NCBI GenBank assembly: GCA_036008465.1
Contig: DASYNP010000007.1
Coordinates: forward strand, 1 to 64,000
Direction: 5' to 3'
Length of the DNA stretch: 64,000 nucleotides
Source: DASPSM01 sp036008465
Lineage (GTDB): Bacteria > Planctomycetota > Planctomycetia > Planctomycetales > Planctomycetaceae
In this document: positions 52,954 to 63,026 of the stretch, piece after piece
Numbering within the stretch: position 1 is the stretch's first letter
Layout of the letters: each line of letters opens with the position of its first letter
The notes under the pieces: model-generated
Told to the model about the DNA's origin: nothing
What the model saw: only the letters and a program-made list of their open reading frames with translations
Database searches by the model: none
Program-made: the position numbers and the translations under genes

Positions 52954-54754
52954 AGCGGCCGCCGACGGACTCCCCGCGCCGCGCAACGACGAGCCGGCCA
53001 GTCTGCGACAGGACATTCTCGACGAGCTGGCGGACCATCTCGACTGCGCCCTCAAACGCGAGCTGACGAAAAACATCACGCCTGACGAAGCCGTCGAAAA
53101 CGTCAAACGCCGTTTCGGCGACCCGCGCGATTTGGCCCACCGGCTGTGGCTCGACGCCATGAAGGACACGATCATGTCGAAACGATTGACGCTGGCTGCG
53201 ATGGGGTTGATGACCGTGACGTGCTTGTTGCTGGTCGTTTTCGCGTGGCGGGCGCTGGTCGCGACCCAGCAAGCGGCACTACACGCACAGGCCGCCAGTG
53301 AGCGGTTAATGGTAGCGCTCGCTGCCCGACCCGCGCCTGGCCCAGGCGGAACCGAAAGGGCGCACGTCTTGTTTCATCTCGTCCAGGACGACGCCGAGAA
53401 ATCGCCGGCTCAAGGGGTCGAGGCAACGTTCTTTTTGAACAGAGCTGGTTCCAACCTCGCGGCTCTCAAGCGCAAGTCCGACGTGAACGGCGACCTGGAC
53501 TTTGGAATGCTGCCCGCCGGGTCATATATGCTCAATTTGACCATGCCCTGGCAGGAGAGCACGCTGATTCCCCTCGAGGTTTCACCGGCCTTCCCGATTA
53601 CGTCTTCGATTGCTTGTCCAGCTCACGACTGGCCACCGGTCGACGTCGAGTTCGAGTTTGCCGGAATGCCGTCGCTCAAAAACAGCGACTCGCTGATCGT
53701 CTGCAGGATTGGTTCTACTCCGACCCGCACGATTGGAAACGACGGGTGGAGTCATCCCAATCCCACCGGAGGGCCCGAAGAGGAATTCGACCTCATCCTG
53801 GATTCAGGCGGACAAATTATCGACTTCGGTAAGGCTGCTGCAACCGACCCTCGGGCAGAACCGGTCTCGAGGAGGTGGTGGCTGCAGCGTGTCAGTGGAC
53901 CTAGCGGCCCAATGTTCCAAACACTTGCTCCAAGCAAGCGGTTTGATTGGCTCGTCCAACGGCTCAAATCGAACGCGTTGTCTCACACTAAGAATGCTCA
54001 ACAGCTCAATTTCCGCGCTCGAAACTATGAACTGAAATGGATGGTGGTCCTGCTAGCCGCCGACCTACGACGATTGGCAGGCGAGGGGTCCAAGCGGGAC
54101 GAGCTTCCGAAGACGATCCTCACTGGGCCGCCGGGCGAAACGCCGTTCGTCCTCGGCGTGAATCTCAGTGGGGACTCCCACACCGCTCCTCTGCGACCGA
54201 CTCCGGGCCAGAAAAACGTCTGGAACATCAAGATCTCGCCGGATTTTACCGGTGAGATCTCGCGAATGCTTCTCTCCTCGGCGAGCACGGTTCCCCCGCC
54301 GGCAAACGACGCTGTGGCGAAAAGCGACGCGGCGGTGGGAGCCGCATTGCTCAAAACGCTCGAGGCCATGGCTGTCCCGGATCACACGCCCGACGGATTG
54401 ACTGGCCTGAGGCTTACGTCGATCGGGGATTCCGTTCTCATCAAATCCGGTCTGCAGAACGACGATCTCGTGATTGGCGTCGAGGGATGGCACGTCAACA
54501 ATAACCGTGAGTTGGGCTTGGCATCGCGACACCCCATTACGGCACGGGAGACAGAAGCTGGCATTCCTGCTGAGTTGCTAATGCTCGTATGTAGAGACGG
54601 CAAAACCGGGCTTCGCTTGGTCCGAACCTCGAATGCACCGAGACCGGAGCCTGCGAAACCGAGCAAAGCCGCCGCTCCCGCAAAGGCATCGGCGGAGAAC
54701 GTCGAGCCGAGCAATCGTTTCCGCGGACGTCGCCGCGCGAGCCAGCCGGGCTGA
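52940..54754 (+). CDS. HAAS-like membrane protein with a C-terminal PDZ-like region
   Basis: A 604-residue protein. The N-terminal 75 residues (ILDELADHLDCALKRELTKNIT, PDEAVENVKRRFGDPRDLA) are of the HAAS type that pairs with PadR proteins. One membrane segment follows at about 82-104 (TLAAMGLMTVTCLLLVVFAW). The long outer part has a region with the look of a PDZ domain near the end (LTSIGDSVLIKSGLQNDDLVIGVEGW), about 490-565, and finishes in an Ala/Pro/Lys-rich tail. The protein may sense the envelope and report to PadR; this is inference. The start overlaps padR. Confidence 0.75.
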   Translation: MDWHEAAADGLPAPRNDEPASLRQDILDELADHLDCALKRELTKNITPDEAVENVKRRFGDPRDLAHRLWLDAMKDTIMSKRLTLAAMGLMTVTCLLLVVFAWRALVATQQAALHAQAASERLMVALAARPAPGPGGTERAHVLFHLVQDDAEKSPAQGVEATFFLNRAGSNLAALKRKSDVNGDLDFGMLPAGSYMLNLTMPWQESTLIPLEVSPAFPITSSIACPAHDWPPVDVEFEFAGMPSLKNSDSLIVCRIGSTPTRTIGNDGWSHPNPTGGPEEEFDLILDSGGQIIDFGKAAATDPRAEPVSRRWWLQRVSGPSGPMFQTLAPSKRFDWLVQRLKSNALSHTKNAQQLNFRARNYELKWMVVLLAADLRRLAGEGSKRDELPKTILTGPPGETPFVLGVNLSGDSHTAPLRPTPGQKNVWNIKISPDFTGEISRMLLSSASTVPPPANDAVAKSDAAVGAALLKTLEAMAVPDHTPDGLTGLRLTSIGDSVLIKSGLQNDDLVIGVEGWHVNNNRELGLASRHPITARETEAGIPAELLMLVCRDGKTGLRLVRTSNAPRPEPAKPSKAAAPAKASAENVEPSNRFRGRRRASQPG

Positions 54755-54845
54755 CTGCGCCACATCGAAATTGACAGTCTGCCCCCGCAAAGCCGACAAT
54801 GGGCCGCGTCGAGGTAGAAAAAAACGCGGCACGGCGAGCAGATCG

Positions 54846-56264
54846 ATGTGGGACGTCTTAGGAGGTCGGGCCCGGCTTTGCGACGGGTTGACGCGGCGCG
54901 AAGTGCTGCGGATCGGCGGCCTGAGCGCGTTCGGTCTCGATCTGCCCCATTTGCTCCACAGTGAGAAAGCCGCCGCGGCACCCAGCAATTTGGGCGGCCG
55001 TTCTTCCGGGGGCCAGCCACGGGCGAAGAGTTGCATCGTTCTATTCCTAATGGGCGGGCCGCCGCAGCACTCGCTGTGGGACCCCAAGCCCGAAGCACCC
55101 GCGGAAGTTCGCGGTGAGTTTGGCCCGATCACCAGTTCCGTTCCAGGGCTGCACTTCGGCGAACTGCTGCCACAGACGGCGCGGCAGGCGCGGCACGTCT
55201 GCGTCTTGCGGGCCGTTTCGAGCGGCGACAACGCTCACTCTTCGAGCGGCTACTACATGCTCACGGGCCGGCCGCACACGCCGACCAACTTCGAGAACGC
55301 CAACCCCGGCCCGCCGAACGATTTCCCCAGTCTGGGGGCGATTGTCCGGGCGATGAACCCGGGTCACGGGGCGGTCCCGCCCGCGATCACTTTGCCGCAC
55401 CACATCTTCAACACCAACGGAAGCGTCTGGCCGGGGCAGGACGCCGGCTTTCTGGGTCGCGCCACCGATCCCTGGATCGTCAACTGCGTCCCCAATTCCG
55501 AACCGTTCCGCGTCGAAGGGCTGAGTCTGCCGAACGAGATTCCCGCGATGCGCCTGTCTCGGCGGCAGTCGCTCTTGGCGCAATTCGACCAGCAACGCGC
55601 GGCTGTGCTTCGGTCTGGGCTGCTCGAGGCGTTTAATGCCGATACGCGCCAGGCGTTCGACCTGCTTTCGTCGGGTCGTTCGGCGAAGGCGTTCCGCCTC
55701 GACGACGAACCACAGAATGTCCGCGATCGCTACGGACGGTCACCGTTCGGTCAGAGCGTGCTGTTGTCTCGGCGGCTGATCGAAGCGGGCGTCAAGCTCG
55801 TGCAGGTTAATTGGTATCGTTCGGCAGATGAGCCGATGGCCAATCCGTGTTGGGACAGCCATACCGACGAGGCGAAGCGGCTGCGCTCGGTGCTGGCTCC
55901 GCCGACCGATCAGGCATACTCGGCTCTGTTGGAGGATCTGTCCCAGCGAGGACTGCTCGATGAGACGCTGGTTGTCTGCATGGCCGAATTCGGCCGCAGC
56001 CCGCGGATCAACGCGGCGGCCGGTCGCGATCACTGGGGCTCGGTCTATTCGGTCGCTCTCGCAGGCGGCGGAGTACGCGGCGGGCAAGCCTACGGAGCGT
56101 CCGATGCCATCGGCGGCCAGCCGCGGGAAGGATGCGTCCGTCCGCAAGATTTAACCGCGACCCTCTTCGACTGCCTGGGCTACCGGCCTGAAACGCTCGT
56201 CCACGATTCGCTGGGCCGGCCGCTGCCGATCAGCACGGGCGAACCGATTGCGGCGATTTTTTGA
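54846..56264 (+). CDS. DUF1501 protein, second copy
   Basis: A 472-residue protein of the DUF1501 family. The twin-arginine region TRREVLRIGGLSAFGLDLPH starts close to the N-terminus. SCIVLFLMGGPPQHSLWDPK, GYYMLTGRPHTPTN, GQSVLLSRRLIEAGVKLVQVNW, then CMAEFGRSPRINAAAGRDHW and AGGGVRGGQAYGASD are the family signatures. The start at 54846 is the first giving a Tat leader. The downstream cytochrome gene starts 109 bases later, so they are probably one operon. Confidence 0.88.
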   Translation: MWDVLGGRARLCDGLTRREVLRIGGLSAFGLDLPHLLHSEKAAAAPSNLGGRSSGGQPRAKSCIVLFLMGGPPQHSLWDPKPEAPAEVRGEFGPITSSVPGLHFGELLPQTARQARHVCVLRAVSSGDNAHSSSGYYMLTGRPHTPTNFENANPGPPNDFPSLGAIVRAMNPGHGAVPPAITLPHHIFNTNGSVWPGQDAGFLGRATDPWIVNCVPNSEPFRVEGLSLPNEIPAMRLSRRQSLLAQFDQQRAAVLRSGLLEAFNADTRQAFDLLSSGRSAKAFRLDDEPQNVRDRYGRSPFGQSVLLSRRLIEAGVKLVQVNWYRSADEPMANPCWDSHTDEAKRLRSVLAPPTDQAYSALLEDLSQRGLLDETLVVCMAEFGRSPRINAAAGRDHWGSVYSVALAGGGVRGGQAYGASDAIGGQPREGCVRPQDLTATLFDCLGYRPETLVHDSLGRPLPISTGEPIAAIF

Positions 56265-56373
56265 GCCGCTGGCGATACGCTCTACGGTGTGTTCCGCCTG
56301 CGTTGTGTTTCGCACGTCGGTTCTTGCGGCGGCGGAAAACGCGCCGTCCACTCACGAAAACCAAGGTTTTGAA

Positions 56374-59300
56374 ATGCGATTGCGATTGCTGATTCTCTCT
56401 TGGCTCGGAGTGGTCGCTGCCGTGATATTGAGCCCCCAGCACGTGGCGGCGCGTGACGTATCGCTCAATGGCCACGTCTTCACGCTCCCCGACGGTTTCG
56501 AGATCGAGCTGGTGGCGGGACCGCCTCTCGTGAACCGGCCGATCACCGGAGCATTCGACGAGCAGGGGCGGCTCTACGTTTCCGATTCTTCCGGGTCGAA
56601 TGATCCGGTCAAGAAACAACTGGCCGAGCGTCCGCATCGCATCCTGCGGCTCGAGGACACCGACGGCGACGGTCGGTTCGATCGCAAGACCGTCTTTGCC
56701 GACAAAATGATGTTTCCCGAGGGGACGATGTGGCTGGACGGATCGCTCTACGTCTCCGCTCCGCCGACGATCTGGAAGCTCACCGATACCAACGGCGACG
56801 GCGTCGCCGACCGCCGCGAAGAGTGGCTCACGCGCACGCTCACCGGCTGCGCGAACGATCTGCACGGCCCCTACGCGGGTCCAGACGGGTGGATCTATTG
56901 GTGCAAGGGGGCCTTCGCCCGGCAGACGTATCAGCTTCCGGGGCGCGAGCCGGTCGCCTCGTCCTCCGCGCACATCTTTCGTGCCCGACGAGACGGCACG
57001 GGCCTCGAGCCCGTGATGACGGGAGGCATGGATAACCCGGTCGAAGTCGTCTTCACCCCCGGGGGCGAGAGGATCTTCACCACCACGTTCCTCGTGCATC
57101 CCTCCGAAGGTCAGCGCGACGGGTTGATTCACGCGATCTACGGCGGCGTGTATGGGAAAGATCACGACGTGATCAACAGGCATCCGCGGACGGGCGAATT
57201 GATGCCGCCGCTGGTGCATTTGGGGCCGGCGGCGCCGTGCGGACTGGTCCGCTATGAATCGACCGCGTTTGGCCGCGAGTATCGCGACAATCTCTTCGCG
57301 TGCTGCTTCAACATGCGCAAGATCACGCGGCACGTGCTCACTCAAGAAGGCGCGACCTTCAAGGCAGACACGACCGACTTCCTCGTCTCCAACAATCTCG
57401 ATTTTCATCCGACCGATATTTTGGAAGACGCGGACGGCAGCCTGGTCGTGATCGACACCGGAGGCTGGTACAAACTCTGCTGCCCCACCTCGCAGCTCTG
57501 GAAGCCCGATATCCTCGGAGCCATTTATCGAATCCGTCGCAAGGGAGCGCCGAAAGTTGACGATCCTCGCGGCATAAAGCTCGGTTGGAAGACGGCCTCG
57601 GTCGAGTCGATCGCCAAGCGTTTGGGCAGCCCGCAGCCCGTGCTCGACCCGGAGGCCGATTCGGTTGAGTCGCTGGCGAAACGTCTCGGCGATCCGCGGC
57701 CTGCGGTGCGTCATCGGGCGATCGAGGAACTGGGCAGCCGCGACGAGCCAGCCGTGCCGATTCTGGCCGCGATCCACAAAGAACCCAGCGTCGAGGCTCG
57801 CCGCAATGCACTGTGGGCCCTTGTGCGGATCGACGGCCCCAACGCGCGCGCCGCGGTTCGTGCCGGACTTTCCGATCTGGACGAATCCGTGAAGCAGGTG
57901 GCGGCCCACTGCGTGAGCCTCCACCGCGACCGCGAGGCCGTGCCGCGGCTGATCGAATTGCTCAAGAGCGTGTCTCTGCAAAACCAGCGCATCGCGGCCG
58001 AAGCGCTGGGCCGCATCGGCGACAAGTCTGCTGTCGCACCGCTCTTGGAAGCGGCCGGGAAACTGTCGCCGCCGCTCGGGTATTCCTCCCTGCCACATGG
58101 GTATCGCGTTTTGACAACCGTGGCCCGGCCGGAGGCTCGCATCCTCGAGCATTCGCTGATTTATGCCCTGATCGAAATTGGCGATCCTGCCGCCACCCGT
58201 TTGGGGCTGGCGAGTGAAAACGCGGCGATCCGCCACGCGGCGCTCATCGCTCTTGATCAGATGCCGGGCGGCGGATCGGATCCTAAAGCGGTCTTTGCCT
58301 TGTTGGCGTCACCCGATCCTTGGTTGAAGCAGGCCGCCGCCTGGATCATCGGACGGCACCCCGACTGGGGCGATGCGTTGGCCGACCTCTTGCGAGCGCG
58401 GATGTCGACCGCGGGGGACAGCGAGTCCAGGTGGGCCGAGATCGAGCCCTACCTGGCGCAATTCTCGGGCAGTGCGGCCGTCCAGACGCTGCTGGCCAAA
58501 ACCCTGGCCGATCCGCGTGCGCCTCGCGTCGCGCAGATCGCCGTGCTCAAGGCGATGCGGGGAGCGCATCCCAAGTGGCTGCCGACAGCCTGGTCCGACG
58601 CGCTCTTGGGGGTGCTCAAGCGAAAGGACCTTTCGCTGGCCGGTGACGTGGTCTCGGTCTTCCGTGCGATTCCGGCGGGCAAAGACCGCTCCGCCGCGAT
58701 TCGGCGCGCGCTGATCGACCTGGCAGGCGCTGCAAATCTGCCGAGCGACGTACGGATCGAGGCCCTCGCCGCCGTGCCCGATGGACTGCCTCAGGTCGAC
58801 TCGCAAACGTTCGCGTTTCTACGAGCGCACTTGGACACCGTGCTTCCCGTGCCGACACGAGCCGCGGCAGCAAGCGTGCTCTCGACCGCCCGGCTTTCGT
58901 CCTCACAACTCGACGAGCTGACCGCCTCGCTAAAATCCGCCGGGCCTCTCGAGATCGACCGGTTGCTGTCGGCGTATGAAAACTGCGCCGATGAAACGAT
59001 CGGTCTCAAATTGATTGCCGCCCTCAAGGTGTCTCCGACGCTGAGCGCGCTGCGCGTCGATGCGGTGCAGCGGCGAATCAAGAAGCAGCCCGCGTCGGTG
59101 CAAACGAAGGCCGAGGAATTGTATCGACTGATCAACATCGACATCGCCAAGCAACGCCAGCAGGTCGCCGACTTGCTCCCCTTGGTTCGACACGGCGATG
59201 TGCGGCGGGGACAACAAGTGTTCGCACAGGCCAAGGTGGCGTGCGTCTCGTGCCACCAATTCGGCTACAAAGGCGGGCACATCGGGCCGGACTTGACCAA

Positions 59301-59610
59301 TATCGGCAAAATCCGGGCTGAGCGGGATCTGCTCGAGGCCATCCTGTTTCCGAGCGCAAGCTTTGTCCGCAGTTTCGAGCCGATTCAGATCGTGACGAAG
59401 GGCGGCAAGGCCTACAACGGCCTCGTCAAGAAGGATGCGGCGGACGAAGTCGTGCTGGTCACCAGCGCCACCGAAACCGTCCGCGTGCCCCGCGATCAGA
59501 TCGAAGAGATGCGTCCCGGCACGGTCTCGGTGATGCCGGCCGGGCTCGATAAGCAGCTCACGCCGCAGGATCTGGCCGACCTGGTCGCCTTTCTTTCCCA
59601 CGCGAAGTGA
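56374..59610 (+). CDS. PVC-type propeller/HEAT/cytochrome c protein
   Basis: A 1078-residue exported protein. A signal peptide (RLLILSWLGVVAAVILSPQ) leads into a membrane-bound-dehydrogenase-type beta-propeller, about 25-390 (LPDGFEIELVAGPPLVNRPI, DTDGDGRFDRKTVFAD, HIFRARRDGTGLEPVMTGG, IDTGGWYKLCCPTSQLW). HEAT repeats follow, about 430-900 (RHRAIEELGSRDEPAVPILA and similar). A cytochrome c domain closes it with CVSCH (Cys957-His961). The family is widespread in Planctomycetes and Verrucomicrobia and probably oxidises sugars, but the substrate is unknown. The ATG at 56374 is the first giving the signal peptide. Confidence 0.9.
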   Translation: MRLRLLILSWLGVVAAVILSPQHVAARDVSLNGHVFTLPDGFEIELVAGPPLVNRPITGAFDEQGRLYVSDSSGSNDPVKKQLAERPHRILRLEDTDGDGRFDRKTVFADKMMFPEGTMWLDGSLYVSAPPTIWKLTDTNGDGVADRREEWLTRTLTGCANDLHGPYAGPDGWIYWCKGAFARQTYQLPGREPVASSSAHIFRARRDGTGLEPVMTGGMDNPVEVVFTPGGERIFTTTFLVHPSEGQRDGLIHAIYGGVYGKDHDVINRHPRTGELMPPLVHLGPAAPCGLVRYESTAFGREYRDNLFACCFNMRKITRHVLTQEGATFKADTTDFLVSNNLDFHPTDILEDADGSLVVIDTGGWYKLCCPTSQLWKPDILGAIYRIRRKGAPKVDDPRGIKLGWKTASVESIAKRLGSPQPVLDPEADSVESLAKRLGDPRPAVRHRAIEELGSRDEPAVPILAAIHKEPSVEARRNALWALVRIDGPNARAAVRAGLSDLDESVKQVAAHCVSLHRDREAVPRLIELLKSVSLQNQRIAAEALGRIGDKSAVAPLLEAAGKLSPPLGYSSLPHGYRVLTTVARPEARILEHSLIYALIEIGDPAATRLGLASENAAIRHAALIALDQMPGGGSDPKAVFALLASPDPWLKQAAAWIIGRHPDWGDALADLLRARMSTAGDSESRWAEIEPYLAQFSGSAAVQTLLAKTLADPRAPRVAQIAVLKAMRGAHPKWLPTAWSDALLGVLKRKDLSLAGDVVSVFRAIPAGKDRSAAIRRALIDLAGAANLPSDVRIEALAAVPDGLPQVDSQTFAFLRAHLDTVLPVPTRAAAASVLSTARLSSSQLDELTASLKSAGPLEIDRLLSAYENCADETIGLKLIAALKVSPTLSALRVDAVQRRIKKQPASVQTKAEELYRLINIDIAKQRQQVADLLPLVRHGDVRRGQQVFAQAKVACVSCHQFGYKGGHIGPDLTNIGKIRAERDLLEAILFPSASFVRSFEPIQIVTKGGKAYNGLVKKDAADEVVLVTSATETVRVPRDQIEEMRPGTVSVMPAGLDKQLTPQDLADLVAFLSHAK

Positions 59611-59617
59611 GCCCAGT

Positions 59618-60868
59618 GTGCGTAACAGCCCAGTCAATGCGCTCGCGTTCGCACTGACGATTCTGTCGGCGCCGGGTATCTCGCACCTGCGCGCGGAGGA
59701 ACCGCTGACGCGCGTGGCTCCAGACGCCGGATGGAATGCGGTCTTCGACCGGACGGACGGCTGGACAGGCGCAGATGCCGCCGGCTCTGTGGACCTGGGC
59801 GACGGCCGGACGCTGTGGCTGTTTGCCGACACGTGGATCGGAAAAATTCGCGATGGCAAGCGGGCTCCGGGAGCCTGGATTGTCAACAACACAATCGCCA
59901 TCCATCCAACCGACAAGTCGGCCCCGTGGCGTCCTCCCGACCCGCACACTGTTCAGTTCTATTGGGGTCCGCTCGACAAAGAGAAACACCCGACCGCCTG
60001 GCTCGTACCGCCAACGACCCCGGGCCGAGTTGAGAGCGAAGAGAATCGCGAATGGTACTGGGCGACGGGAGGGGGTGTGGTCGGTTCCCGGGAAAATGGG
60101 AAGGGCCGCCGACTGATCGCGTTTTTCTTCCGCGTGCGGCGCGATCCGCATGGCAAAGGAGTTTGGAACTTCGCGATTGTCGGATCAAGTCTCGCCGTTA
60201 TCGACAATTTGAGCGATCCACCGGAGCACTGGCGGCCCCGTGTTTTCGACATTCCGAAAACGGGGCGGATTGAAGCCAGCGCCGGGGACCGAATACCACT
60301 CGAAATGTTGTGGGGCCTGTCGGCCTGTGTGCCACGCGACACGGCCGGCGCAGCCGCTCGCGTGCTAGTCTGCGGAACACGAAAAGGCGGTCCGTTCGAC
60401 ATGTCTCTCGTGCTGGCTCGCGCGCCGGCCGATTCGATCGAGCGATTCGACACGTGGAGGTTTGTTGGCGCTTCCGATGCACCGAGTTCCCAATCGACGG
60501 CTGCCCGTCCGATCGCAAAGGGTCTCGTGAGCGAATTCTCAGTGGAGCAAGTCGACCAGGGCGGCCGTTCGATGTGGGTCCTCATTCAAAGCGAGCCTTT
60601 TTTCGGCAGGCGGATCTTCGCGCGGACCGCATCGCGTCCTGAAGGGCCCTGGTCGGCGCCGCGGACGATTTACAGCGTGCCCGAGGTCGTCACGAACCGT
60701 TCGTATTTCACCTATGCCGCCAAAGGGCACGCGCGGCTTTCGCGACCCGGCGAACTGCTCGTGACCTATCTCGTGAACGCTCAGAGCCTGGGAGACGTCG
60801 TTCGCGATACGACCATCTATCACCCCAAGTTCCTGCGCGTCCCGACGGCCGACCTCTTCGGCAAATAA
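59618..60868 (+). CDS. exported DUF4185-like protein
   Basis: A 416-residue protein starting at a GTG 7 bases after the cytochrome stop, so likely co-transcribed. A signal peptide (ALAFALTILSAPGISHL) is followed by a repeated beta-strand pattern with GWTGADAAGSVDLGDGRTLW, LFADTWIG, WYWATGGGVVG, FDMSLVLARA and GPWSAPRTIYS, which looks like a five-bladed propeller of the DUF4185/GH43-like kind. It may act on polysaccharides outside the cell. The family call is tentative. Confidence 0.6.
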   Translation: MRNSPVNALAFALTILSAPGISHLRAEEPLTRVAPDAGWNAVFDRTDGWTGADAAGSVDLGDGRTLWLFADTWIGKIRDGKRAPGAWIVNNTIAIHPTDKSAPWRPPDPHTVQFYWGPLDKEKHPTAWLVPPTTPGRVESEENREWYWATGGGVVGSRENGKGRRLIAFFFRVRRDPHGKGVWNFAIVGSSLAVIDNLSDPPEHWRPRVFDIPKTGRIEASAGDRIPLEMLWGLSACVPRDTAGAAARVLVCGTRKGGPFDMSLVLARAPADSIERFDTWRFVGASDAPSSQSTAARPIAKGLVSEFSVEQVDQGGRSMWVLIQSEPFFGRRIFARTASRPEGPWSAPRTIYSVPEVVTNRSYFTYAAKGHARLSRPGELLVTYLVNAQSLGDVVRDTTIYHPKFLRVPTADLFGK

Positions 60869-60995
60869 ACGGACCGGCGGAAAATCTCGCTTATCCTGCG
60901 CAACCGGAACTGCCGATCTCTTTAGTGAGACTGCGCGATTGAGCCGACGCAATTGGGCTCAAGTCGCGGTGGCGGATGGCAGGGAGGGGCCGGCC

Positions 60996-62990
60996 TTGAT
61001 CGTCGCCTGTTTGCAAGAGGCGCTCGCCCATCATCAGGCCGGGCGGCTCGATCAGGCAGAGGGTCTCTACCGCCGCGTACTCTCGCTTCAGCCCTCGCAG
61101 CCCGATGCGCTGCACCTCTTGGGAATGGCCGCCCTTGCCCAAGGACGGCTTGCCGAAGCCTATCGGCTCGTCAGCCAGGCGGCACAACTGAAGCCGATCG
61201 AGGCCGTGTTCGTCTCCGACCTGGGTGTTGTGTACGAATCCCTCGGGCGTTTTCGCGACGCCGAGGCTGCCTATCGGCGGGCCCTCGTGCTGAATCCCCG
61301 GCACGCGGAATCGCTCAACAATTTGGGCAACATGCATCGCGCGGCCTGGCGAATTGCCGAAGCGGCGGACTGCTATCGGGCAGCGGTCACGCAACGGCCC
61401 GATTTCGCGATGGCCCACGGCAACCTGGGAAATACGTTCGCCGACAAACAGAAATTTGACGAGGCCATCGTCTGCTATCGGCGGGCGCTCGCCCTCGACG
61501 GCCGGTTTTTGGACGCCCGAAAAAATCTCGCCATCGCTTTGGCTGACCAGGGTCATGATGAGCAGGCCCGCGAGGAGCTGCGTTTGGCTCGCGCGCTTTC
61601 CCCGCACGACTCGGGCTTGACGATTCGCGAGGCGCTGCTCTTGCCCGTGATCCCCGAATCGGTCCCCGCGATCGATGCACGTCGTCAGCGTCTCGAGTCG
61701 GACTTGGATCGGTTGCTCAAAGACGACTTGCACGTCCGCGATCCGCTGAGCGAGACACCGGGAGCCGTTTTTTACCTGACCTATCACGGCCGCAACGACC
61801 TCGACTTGCAGCGGAAAATCGCCGCAGTCTATCGCAGGGCCGTCCCTTCGCTGGAGTTCACGGCTCCGCACTGCCGCATCTACCCCCGCTCGCCGGGTCG
61901 CTCCCCGGTCCGCGTCGGGCTGATCTCGCGGTTTTTCTATCGGCATTCGGTTGGCGAACATTATGCGGGGTTGTTTCAGGCATTCCCCCGCGAGAAAGCG
62001 CGGTACACCGTGCTCCGAGTGGCCGGCCCCGAGGATCAAGTCTCATGGGCGATCGATGCCGGGGCCGATGACGTCATTCGCCTGTCGACGCGCTTGCAAG
62101 AAGCGCGCGAACAGATCGCGGCGGCCGAGCTTGATGTGCTGTTTTACACCGACATCGGAATGGATCCGTGGACCTACTTTTTGGCCTTTTCGCGCTTGGC
62201 TCCCGTGCAATGCACGACGTTCGGCCAGCCCGGGACCACGGGAATTCCGACTATCGACTATTTTCTTTCCTGCGACCACCTCGAGCCGCCCGGCGCGCAA
62301 GCACACTACTCCGAACAGCTCGTTTGCTTCACCAATATGCCGCACTATTTCGAGCGGCCGCCGATGCCCGACGAGTCAGCGGGCCGTCAGGGCTTTGGGC
62401 TGCCCGCGGACGCGCGCTGGTACGTGTGCCAGCAGACACTCTTCAAGATTCATCCCGAGTTCGATTTTCTGCTGGGCGAGATCTTACGGCGCGACCGGTC
62501 CGGAATTGTCGTCCTGTTTGACGGGCAAGTGCCGACCTGGAAGGCGCTCGTGCGGGCGCGTCTCGAGCGCGCGATTCCGGACGTCGTCGACCGGGTCGTT
62601 TTTCTGCCGCGGCTGGCGCGCGACGACTATCTGCGACTGCTCCCGCAAGCCGACGCGGTGCTCGACACGATCCACTACGGCGGCAGCACGACCGCCATGC
62701 ACGCCCTCAGCCTGGGCGTCCCACTCGTGACGCTGCCGGGAGATTTCAATCCGGGGCGGATGGCCTACACCTTTTTCCAAAAGCTCGGGATTGGCGATTC
62801 TGTCGCCACTAGCCCGGCCGACTATGTCGAGCGGTCGATCCGCATCGCGAACGACGCGGCGCTACGGAAGTCGCTCCGCTCGCGAATCCTCGAGCGGTGC
62901 GATGTGCTGTTCTCGAATCGGGACGCGGCGGCGGAACTGGAAGCGTTTTTCATCGACGCGGCTCAGCGCGAGCACGCGGGACACGAATGA
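60996..62990 (+). CDS. TPR protein with SPINDLY/O-GlcNAc-transferase-like domain
   Basis: A 664-residue protein. TPR repeats cover about 1-210 (LQEALAHHQAGRLDQAEGLYRR, LNPRHAESLNNLGNMHRAAW). The GT41-type catalytic region follows: RVGLISRFFYRHSVGEHYAG, the TDIGMDPWTYFLAFSRLAPVQ stretch, TTFGQPGTTGIPTIDYF, YVCQQTLFKIHPEFDFLLGE, then the late GGSTTAMHALSLGVPLVTLPG. It would transfer a sugar to protein. The TTG at 60996 is preferred because AGGGAGGGG (60981-60989) precedes it and the first TPR starts there; a TTG at 60939 or GTG at 60969 is possible. The downstream aminotransferase gene follows 36 bases on. Confidence 0.82.
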   Translation: MIVACLQEALAHHQAGRLDQAEGLYRRVLSLQPSQPDALHLLGMAALAQGRLAEAYRLVSQAAQLKPIEAVFVSDLGVVYESLGRFRDAEAAYRRALVLNPRHAESLNNLGNMHRAAWRIAEAADCYRAAVTQRPDFAMAHGNLGNTFADKQKFDEAIVCYRRALALDGRFLDARKNLAIALADQGHDEQAREELRLARALSPHDSGLTIREALLLPVIPESVPAIDARRQRLESDLDRLLKDDLHVRDPLSETPGAVFYLTYHGRNDLDLQRKIAAVYRRAVPSLEFTAPHCRIYPRSPGRSPVRVGLISRFFYRHSVGEHYAGLFQAFPREKARYTVLRVAGPEDQVSWAIDAGADDVIRLSTRLQEAREQIAAAELDVLFYTDIGMDPWTYFLAFSRLAPVQCTTFGQPGTTGIPTIDYFLSCDHLEPPGAQAHYSEQLVCFTNMPHYFERPPMPDESAGRQGFGLPADARWYVCQQTLFKIHPEFDFLLGEILRRDRSGIVVLFDGQVPTWKALVRARLERAIPDVVDRVVFLPRLARDDYLRLLPQADAVLDTIHYGGSTTAMHALSLGVPLVTLPGDFNPGRMAYTFFQKLGIGDSVATSPADYVERSIRIANDAALRKSLRSRILERCDVLFSNRDAAAELEAFFIDAAQREHAGHE

Positions 62991-63026
62991 GCCCAAACGA
63001 GTCGTCGATTCTGTGGAGACCCACGA

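Noticed and set aside
56230..58236. A 668-codon open frame on the minus strand
   Set aside because: It is antisense to the propeller/HEAT/cytochrome gene and carries no domain.
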